From the NCBI GenBank assembly GCA_026260175.1, contig JAKCWW010001014.1, positions 1,630 to 65,629 of the forward strand: a DNA stretch of 64,000 nucleotides, written 5' to 3'. Source of the DNA: Reticulitermes lucifugus (Eukaryota; Arthropoda; Insecta; Blattodea; Rhinotermitidae). The notes beneath the pieces were generated by a model. That model saw only the letters and a list, made by a program, of their open reading frames with translations, did no database searches and was not told the origin of the DNA. The position numbers were made by a program, and so were the translations under genes. Positions 56,437 through 64,000 of this stretch are shown here, piece by piece. How positions within the stretch are numbered: the first letter of the stretch is position 1; the number at the start of each line of letters is the position of its first letter.

Positions 56437-56769
56437 CAGTACTCTGAATTGTCCGGCGTAATGGTGGGGCGGGAGCTGCACGATAATTCAGAACTATGGA
56501 TAATCGAAAACATAACCTTTATTGAGCAACGAACCAAAAACAAACAGTAACTTATTTATTATATACTTAACACATACATAGCTTACGAGTAACGCTTATT
56601 GTTTAAGTAAATAGTCCTTGATTTTCGTTTGAGTTGAGGTCTCTTTTCGAGTACTCGGCGCTAAATTACGTAATTTCCCACCTACGTCTTTAGTCATTAA
56701 CAACTTACGATCGTGCACGGATAATCCGCAAACCGAATAATCAGCACAGGGATAATCGAGTGTACACTG
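56437..56769 (-). mobile_element. Tigger/pogo-type deletion derivative, 333 bp, TA duplication
   Basis: The element lies between TA dinucleotides (56435-56436 and 56770-56771). The left end is CAGTACTCTGAATTGTCCGG and the right end read inward is CAGTGTACACTCGATTATCC, with GGATAATCG/GCGGATTATCC words typical of Tigger ends. On the minus strand the reading ends KLRNLAPSTRKETSTQTKIK-DYLLKQ and a stop, resembling the C-terminal 'S.RQT.ITDFF' tail of Tigger transposases. Most of the transposase is deleted. Confidence 0.83.
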
Positions 56770-57167
56770 TATAAACACAGACGGTTTATAATACGTAACT
56801 AGGGTCAGAAATATTAAGATTTAGGTTTGGAACGATACACAACAGTTTAGCACTTTCGCTGGCAAATTATTTTGAGCTGTATACATATAGCTGTTTATAA
56901 TTTTTGACAGTGTCACTAGGTCTTTTAAATTTAGACATCCCGCTGTGACGTGTAACACTATACGATGGAGAGGAACGTCACTCACAACTATTGGCCCTCC
57001 ATCGTCTAATAGAACTATATATTTCTTTTAATTCTGCTATATTCCTGTCTCCTCTAGCTTAGTTTTTCCTAAACAGGAAAAAAACATATCTGTATTATAA
57101 CCATGCTGTATGTGTGTGTCAGTGTCTGTGGCTGTGTGTCACTTGACCAACTGTATCGAAATATTAC

Positions 57168-57305
57168 ATGAAAATCATGCCACTGGCGGATACCCCAAAG
57201 GCATATCTACGAGGACAGATAATGGAGGCAGCAGACGCCACTAAAATACTAGTACATATCTACAACACTACACGGCGAGGTAGCCTAAAAGACCTTTATT
57301 TTTAA
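57168..57305 (+). CDS. Small open frame of 45 codons, doubtful
   Basis: ATG at 57168 to TAA at 57303-57305. The peptide starts MKIMPLADTPKAYLRGQIME and continues with a hydrophilic, helix-like composition unlike the random frames around it. The local DNA is less AT-rich than its surroundings. No homologue recognised; it could be a fragment of an old transposon protein or an exon. Confidence 0.15.
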   Translation: MKIMPLADTPKAYLRGQIMEAADATKILVHIYNTTRRGSLKDLYF

Positions 57306-60238
57306 TGTTTATATTTTCATGAAGCTGTGAAATATTGGAAGGGGCTTTCTTTGCCAGTGAACGTAGCAAATAAGTAAATAATTAAATAAATAAAGAAATA
57401 AATAAATGTAAACATTTCAATATCCTGATATCTGACACACAATATTCTGTTTTTTAGACTCTGGAATCCTACACGAAATTTCGTGAAGACCTCTTCATAT
57501 AAAAACTAAGAAGAGCATTTTTATGCCTGTTATCAGTGATTCTCAGAGCTAGTGTGTGTCGTGAGAGCCTTCTTATATGTCATGAACTGTGTTCTTGAAC
57601 TTCTGTTCACAAACAAGACGAAAACCTGTGTCTAAATTGCAGCATATTTCTTTGTAATATTATATGATAAATGTGCGGTAATTTGCTGAAATAGGCTACT
57701 GAGTAGGTGTTAGTAATATTTGGGTCTAGAAGCCGATGTGATTTATGAGTTGCAGTCGTGGACAAAGAAATCTTAGCACTACTGTTGTGAAGAGCACACT
57801 TCACCCTTAGGGGAGCCAGACATCGTGTTTTTCAAGCTATGGCATTTAAAATCACTCCATGTTCATACGATTTAATTTCCCGCCACAAACATCGTCAACA
57901 TGGTGGCACTGGAAACTTCAGGGACTACGGAGATACAATCGTTTTGGATGTATGGTAAAGAATTTCTGTAAGCTAATAAAAATTCCCGTTTTGAAATAAG
58001 CAGCTAATGTCGAAGTTACACTTCAATACGATGTAAAACAACGCTGCTACGCGTGAAATGGATATAAGTAAATTTATTTGTTTGGGAACTTGAAATTATA
58101 TTTTGTGATAGACTATAAGCAGACCCATAACCCTAAATACAAAGCCATGTATGGCCTATTTTGTTATTCATAATTACAAAGAATGCAGCGATATCAAGCT
58201 TCTAGTTTATGTTGACTTACGGCAAATTACCATAACGCGGAAAATAAATACTGCAACTAAGTAACATACTAAAACTTTTCCAAGTTCTGCTAATATCTCC
58301 ACTGACTTTTGCATCTAAAGCAACTTTGTTTTTCGCAAGTTTTTAAGAACTTCTTACTGTAACATACCTTGTTACTACTGTTATTCTTACTGTTTTGTTT
58401 TATATTTCTGTCTCTTGTTAAGAACTTAAAAATTAAAATAAAAAATTAATTTTACATATCCTTCGTATGTGTGCAAAATTTCGGCCCAAATTCTTCTGAA
58501 GGAACTCAAATTTAGGGTGTCTAAAAACCGAATGCTGATCACAGCATTTGGACCTAAGACAAAGTGCTACAGAAGACGAGAATATGAGATTAAAAAGCTC
58601 ATCATAATTTTTACTCTTCAGGGCTGTTACTGTGATTATATTAACATGAATGCGCAACATGTAGCATACAAAGGAGAAGAAGTGAGATACGTTTCCAAAA
58701 TTTTGGCTGGGAAATAATACTCAGTACAAAAATTGATCATAGAAATTTAAGGTTTGAATATGTGAATTGGATTCAACTTGCTCAGAACAAAGTTCCAGTG
58801 GTGATATATGTGGTTCCAGTGATGTGGGACCTCGGGGCGCCATGGAAATCGTCAATTTCTTAATTCTTTCTTAAACAATTAATTTTTCTTAAGTGATATC
58901 AACTGTTCCGAGAATCCTGCAGCGCGCAGCTCGCCTTAGGCCGTACACTCCAAGAAATAGGCTATGATACATCGTACTCATTGGGTAGGTAACCGGCTTC
59001 GAATATGTTTGTACCTCAAATATTCAAAACGCCAGGCGAAAAGCTGGGAGCTACTGTACTCCTCCTCCCAAAGTGACGCATTCATTCACCTTCTGAGAGT
59101 TATTTTATGGCGCACGCCCTTGCATGCGTAGAGAAACTAAGAACGTTGAAGGAAAGTGGATAAAGGAAAGACAGAAAGCGGATGTTTGGATCGAGTTTCC
59201 GGTGAAGAAGTTCACTGAAGATTCATTAGAGCAGTACACTAGAGTACTTACGCATATACGATCCATCTACCCTACTTTGCGTCATCTTGTCATTTTGAAG
59301 TAGAGAACTCATTGCTGCCAACTCTCAAGAAGATGGTAGATTTAGTATGGGGTGTTACGTTACAAGATAAACAAAGGCAGCTACACTAGCTCCTCATTAT
59401 AAATGTCGGAATAACATTAACGATGAACAAAAGGTTCACTGAATCAAACACCCCTTCTGCTCTAGTACTGTGTTCAACCACCTGAAAGGCAACAGCATAC
59501 CCTTTAAGAAATTAACATATTCCCCGATGGCAAAATAAATACAGCAATATATCAGAATATTAAAGCGAGGTACTATGTAAACCACCCCAAGCGCAGACAT
59601 TAGCAACTAGCGTGTTGTCATTATCAATCAGAGCACGTACGTATTTCAAACAGCTCGGATATTTTCATGCCGTTACCAAAAGGAATGTTCTTTCCATTCC
59701 ACGTTTATTTGTATACGAGCAGTCACAGCACATTTCGTTATAAAACTCGATATCCTTTTATTTTAATGCGAGTTTAGAGAGAATGTGGATTTACGAGAAC
59801 GCTGACTCTGGGGTGGTTGATAAATCGATTGAAGTGATGGGAATGTGGCAAGAAGAAACAGGACAAATACCCTAACAAATTTTAGTTTTGTACTTTTCAG
59901 AATATACGGGTAAACTGCGTCCCCGTTACGAAATAGTTTTATATGTAAGACAGAACACACCGGACTGGGATCCCACGCTTCGACTGGGTTATCTGGATTT
60001 ATGAATTCCTGTATTCCTCAGGGCTTCACAACTTTCTAATATTCTTCTTTGGCACAGAGAGTCGAATAGAGATCTTCTAATTCCGAGGTAAGGAATCTGT
60101 GGCTACAGAAAACGTTTGCTGCGAACTGAATACGTAATCTTAGGCAGGTAAACCCAGAAACTTTGCTTCAAATATTATATCTATTTTTACTTCCTTTTTG
60201 CATTTTATATTATTCGTGAATTAAGGTTCTCACAGGGC

Positions 60239-60304
60239 ATGACTCCGTGTTTACTGGTAATTCATTATTAGCTGGTAATTAATTACCAATAAACAAGGTG
60301 TCAT
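60239..60304. repeat. Imperfect inverted repeat, 24-bp arms
   Basis: ATGACTCCGTGTTTACTGGTAATT (60239-60262, split here as ATGACTCCGTG + TTTACTGGTAATT) pairs with 60281-60304 (complement ATGACACCTTG + TTTATTGGTAATT) around an 18-bp loop; about 20 of 24 positions match. Confidence 0.8.
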
Positions 60305-62699
60305 ACTCCAGAAGGCTGTATTCTTTATAAAAAAAACACTGTAGAAACCTCAAATTACACATTGTACACACATATGGGGAAGTTAATCTACGAAAGAAAG
60401 GAAGTGGAGGCAAAACGTTCCCCCGAAAACTCTGTATTTAATTACAAATCAACAAGCCGCCTTTGAGCAGAAGACTGTAATAGTTTATAATAATTTGCTC
60501 ATATCTTCATATTTGTGATATTTCATTTCTGAGAGCTGACAAACGTATTATGGAGATGTAATTTGAAGGAAAATAACAAAACACCCTTTGAAAATGAAGA
60601 TGAAAATTCAAAAGACACGATGTTGAGAAATTATTTCCCTTATAGTCTCTGTCTGAACAAATTAGAAGTTAAATTCAATGTATTTAAGCACTATGTAAAG
60701 AAATAGGTTATAGCAAATAATTTGTTTATTTTTACTAAATTTGTGTGTCTTGCTTACTGATTTTTGAGGATAGGGATACTGTGAACTTAATTATAACATC
60801 TTGTGGTTAATATTATGAAATCAACAACCATTAATATTTTTCACGGAAGATGTTCCTAAAATAATCGTCTTATTCCTATACGTTCGCTAATTCACGGTTG
60901 GAAAGAGTACACTGTCTTTCACATCTTTAGAATACAGTGACAGTTTTTCAAAGCAACCCAGGAAATGAGATTTTCCTATAACGATCGTAGCCTCTATATG
61001 AGATTCAGTTTTTAACGATAGTAAAAAATCCTATCACTATCTGCTGAGTTTTAACCCGGAAGCTCGTAGTATGAATTTTAGTCTCTGACTTGACGATTAT
61101 CATGACGAATCTTGGCAAACACAACGTTTTTGGACACCCTCTTTTAGACGCTCTGTAGGAAATTCTTATGACTGCACTTCCTTTTTTGACGAAACTCTGA
61201 ATCAAACATATTTGGTAACTCCAGCTTCGTTGAGAAGGGCGTAAGCGTGGCAAATTCAGTAATCTGAACACCAATTTTTAGGCACACTATAATATTTCCT
61301 TATGGTCATCTCGAATAATATTTTCCGCAGAGTTCTTAGTAGCAGAACAACTTTATTTTCCTTGACATTCCTTCTTTGACGCACCGTTCAGAACACACAA
61401 GACAGGACAAAAGGTGTAACATATCTCGGAAGCCACACAGACACTCCACAGCTTCAATTTTCTTTACAGGAAATAAGCATGGGACTAAAACTGTTTGACG
61501 TACCGGAAATAATTACTTTTAACTCCGGCTGAAAGCACATCTATCGGGAAAATGCTTGTACTGGGTTGTGTTGGCTCAGTTTAGTATTTTAATATCCGTT
61601 TATGAATCACTTCTATATCCATCGCGCAGATATTAATCTTGGTAGAAATCTCCGTATCTTTTTCTTTTATTATATTGTTGGAATTCTCTTCATTTCGTCT
61701 GACAGAGTAAAGAAATATCGAGTTTTCTTGAGCCAGACATGAACCTAAGTAATGTTACACGTAATCGAGACTAACAAAATATGCATCCATTATAAATCAT
61801 CTGGAGCAATGGGACTCATCTTGAAAAATAAAAAAAACAAGTGTCAGAAAAGGACTGTAATGTGGAAGATAAAATGGATAAAATAAGATTATGAAACTGG
61901 TCGTTGTGCAAAACCTTCCGTTTCACAGAAACATATTGCTGAATTATAAACCACATTTCAATAACTAATAATAATATGAAGCTAAATTGCAAATTTTTTC
62001 ACTTAAACGTTAGACCTGCAGCCACAAAATTAACTTAAAATTTCATTAACCAACTTATCGTGTTTTGCTCTTTGCACAAACAGCGTCGTCGATTACAGAA
62101 AGTAGCTCAAGTAACGGGTTAGAGTCTCGTCCTTTCACCATCATTTTTTCATAAAAGTACGTATTCATAATCTGAGTGTGCATTCAGAAAACACTTCAAG
62201 GAAGCAACAAATGTAAAGACACCACATAGACGGCACTGCGGAATAGGAAGTCTTTGAAAGTAGGCGTGATTCGATATAACAAACTATCTTCCCGGAGCTG
62301 TCAATGATAACTTGAAAATGCTGACTATCGTTATTAGAGGCAGGTAAAACAACATGCAGAGTAGGATTTCAAATCGAAATATCAGGCTGCAAGGGCCATG
62401 TTTCATGATGTACTTGTAGAAATACACCGTGCACCAAAGAAAACAGTCTTTAGTATTGATAACATTACGACTAATAACAATTCTCGCGAAATATAAAATA
62501 CCAGAGCGAATCTTGGATCATAGCAGCTGGGAGAAATTCTGCACACGGACAGAAGGGTTGACAGCAATGTTTATCAACTGTGGGTTAACGAGGTGAGTGG
62601 AACATGCAGATTCTTTCCTTTAGGCCACTTCAATCTTAAAATTCGATTGTCATCATTGATAGGAATATTATATCTTTTGTAATAACATTTTCACTCTAT

Positions 62700-62945
62700 A
62701 ATAGGCGATGAAGGCTCAAAAGGGGAGTAGTGGTATAGCTCTACTCTTTCTTTAACCTCGGCGCAAGATGGGGGTGGGTGGACAACGCCACTCCCCAGCC
62801 GCTTTACCCCCAGGAACGAAATGTGGTACCATTTTACAGGACGCTGGGTCTGGACGGGTGAGGAAAATCTTGCCCCCACAGAGATTGGATCCCCGGACCG
62901 TTCAGACTTTAGCGAGTCGCTACACTGACTACGCTATCCCGGCTC
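62700..62945 (-). mobile_element. SINE-D copy, nearly full length
   Basis: On the minus strand the head GAGCCGGGATAGCGTAGTC, then AGCGACTCGCTAAAG, a B-box region reading CCGGGGATCC (eroded), GGGGGCAAGATTTTCC, CGTCCAGACCCAGCG, TGGGGGTAAAGCGGCTGGGG, GGTTAAAGAAAGAGTAG and AGCTATACCACTACTCC lead to the 3' end near 62700. Closest to the copies at 7216 and 42477. Confidence 0.9.
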
Positions 62946-64000
62946 ACAATGAATGTTTTCATACAGTAAATATTGGTTTTTAGTGTTTAAGTATCTTCTT
63001 TTAATTTTAAATTTAACCGCGATTCTTGCCTAAAGGTTCCTTGTAATTAGTGACATCTAGTAAGGGGTTCATTGTAACAGAAGTGTTGACGATCAATTCT
63101 TTGCAGCGCGAAACGCTCGCAAATCAATGTTGAAATCTAACAAAAAACAGGGCCCTATCGCGCACAGACAGCCTTTAATATTTAGTCAAAAAGTAAATTT
63201 TTCTTGCCTCTATATATAATCTGTGAAGTTGGCTTTTCTGTGCATGCCAATGTGAAGCATTCAAACTTGCATCATGAGCTTTATACATCAAAATGCAGAG
63301 AGAATGTAAATGATTTGCCATTTAATTTTCCAGCTTAAAAATGCAGAAACATTAATCGAAAGCAGCCGGCTTTCTACTGTTATTTACGGAATTAAAACGC
63401 TGCCATGGTAAAAAGGATTTTGTCCGTCTGAAAAATGATTCTTTACAAATTAGGACAACTTCACAGTTCTTGAAGATACATTCGTTTCAAGTATAATGTT
63501 GCTAGGAAAACTCGAGTATCAATGTAAATTGGAGACATGTGTCACCTATCAACCGTAAAATACTCGACACATAACAAGGAAACTTTTTCGCACTACTCGG
63601 AAATAAATGATACAGCAACAGGTTCGGAAAGTTTTAAAGGACTCGTGTGTTGACTGAGGTGTGCATAACAAATCTGTAAGCAACATCACATTAGTCTACT
63701 TTCAAGGTGGCTCGAATGTTAATAAATATTCTCGCGTTAAAAAAGGCAGTGAACCGGAGCCAGTTCCATCAAGTGTGTGTGTGTGTGTGTCTACCAACAT
63801 CTATTTCATCCCTATTTCCACATCTTCATTCTCTGACCACGGTAGAAAATCGTACGGATTGTGAAGTTGAAGGTGCTTGAAACTTCGTCCTTCCTGGAAC
63901 CATTTTCTTCTCGGAATTTTTCTAAGTCCGTGTTTAAAATCAAATTAAGACACTGTTTCGAGAACAGGATTGTTCTATTATCAGGTAAAGAGCGAGAGAA
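62946..64000. other. No recognisable feature
   Basis: AT-rich noncoding DNA with a short (GT)n run at 63774-63790. Confidence 0.55.

Larger units (their letters stand above)
56770..62699. other. Long stretch with almost nothing recognisable
   Basis: Nearly 6 kb of AT-rich DNA with no SINE, LINE or terminal-repeat signature. It holds an (AAAT)n run at about 57368-57407, a short open frame (57168) and an imperfect hairpin (60239), listed separately. A (GT)-rich bit lies near 57112-57135. Confidence 0.55.

Overview
The window looks like intergenic or intronic DNA from a large, repeat-rich animal genome, most likely an insect and perhaps a cockroach or termite (Blattodea). The lineage guess rests on two recalled resemblances. 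One is the decayed endonuclease/reverse-transcriptase tails (REKHRLFEKRML, IKSRRMRWAEHV, WIGLT-DRD). The other is a repeat that reads PLSAVRDCLFN. Both resemble repeat-derived proteins I associate with cockroach and termite assemblies; this was not checked by a search. The sequence is AT-rich, has two runs of N (50 and 198 bases), and shows no bacterial gene organisation. I see no intact host gene. The longest open frames (up to about 150 codons) lie in transposon relics or are shadows of repeats. The only stretch that might be a host exon is a GC-rich segment at 10487-10705, and that is weak.

What can be supported is a dense layer of mobile-element relics. Four families of tRNA-derived SINEs, with visible pol III A and B boxes, account for about 21 copies. 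I call them A (head TGGCCGCGCGGT), B (head GGCGCAGTTGGTTGAG), C (one copy) and D (head GCCGGGATAGCTCAG). Many copies have recognisable 3' tails and a few have clear target-site duplications (TSDs). There are three decayed LINE tails (2788-3060, 50265-50640, 53590-54440). Two mariner relics lie close together (15875-16470, which is inverted head to head, and 18118-18830, which is internally deleted). There are two hAT-type elements with 8-bp TSDs (35690-36121, and 54861-55858 nested inside another repeat) and two pogo/Tigger-type elements (41702-41888, 56437-56769).

Layout. 1-9450: sparse noncoding DNA with a 23-bp tandem array, one LINE tail and SINE-B and SINE-D copies. 9450-9834: a SINE-A split by a 109-bp insertion with a perfect 17-bp TSD and a perfect 38-bp palindrome. 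10-25 kb: SINEs and mariners. 24.6-25.9 kb: a degenerate minisatellite of about 38 bp interrupted by two SINEs and a third unknown segment. 28-42 kb: SINEs, a 220-bp foldback element, an inverted-repeat element and hAT and pogo elements. 42-49 kb: more SINEs, then several quiet kilobases. 50-57 kb: LINE tails, a gapped SINE, a nested hAT and a Tigger derivative. 57-64 kb: almost featureless.

The most interesting structures are not genes. A hairpin module with the form CTGAnGA / stem / CCGAAAC recurs in several unrelated settings (near 9650, 19990, 22270 and 33600, with weaker matches near 31270 and 45185) and resembles part of a hammerhead-ribozyme core. One SINE-A copy carries a different 3' end while keeping an intact TSD. 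All coordinates of repeat edges without a TSD are approximate, because they were set by eye against other copies in the same window.
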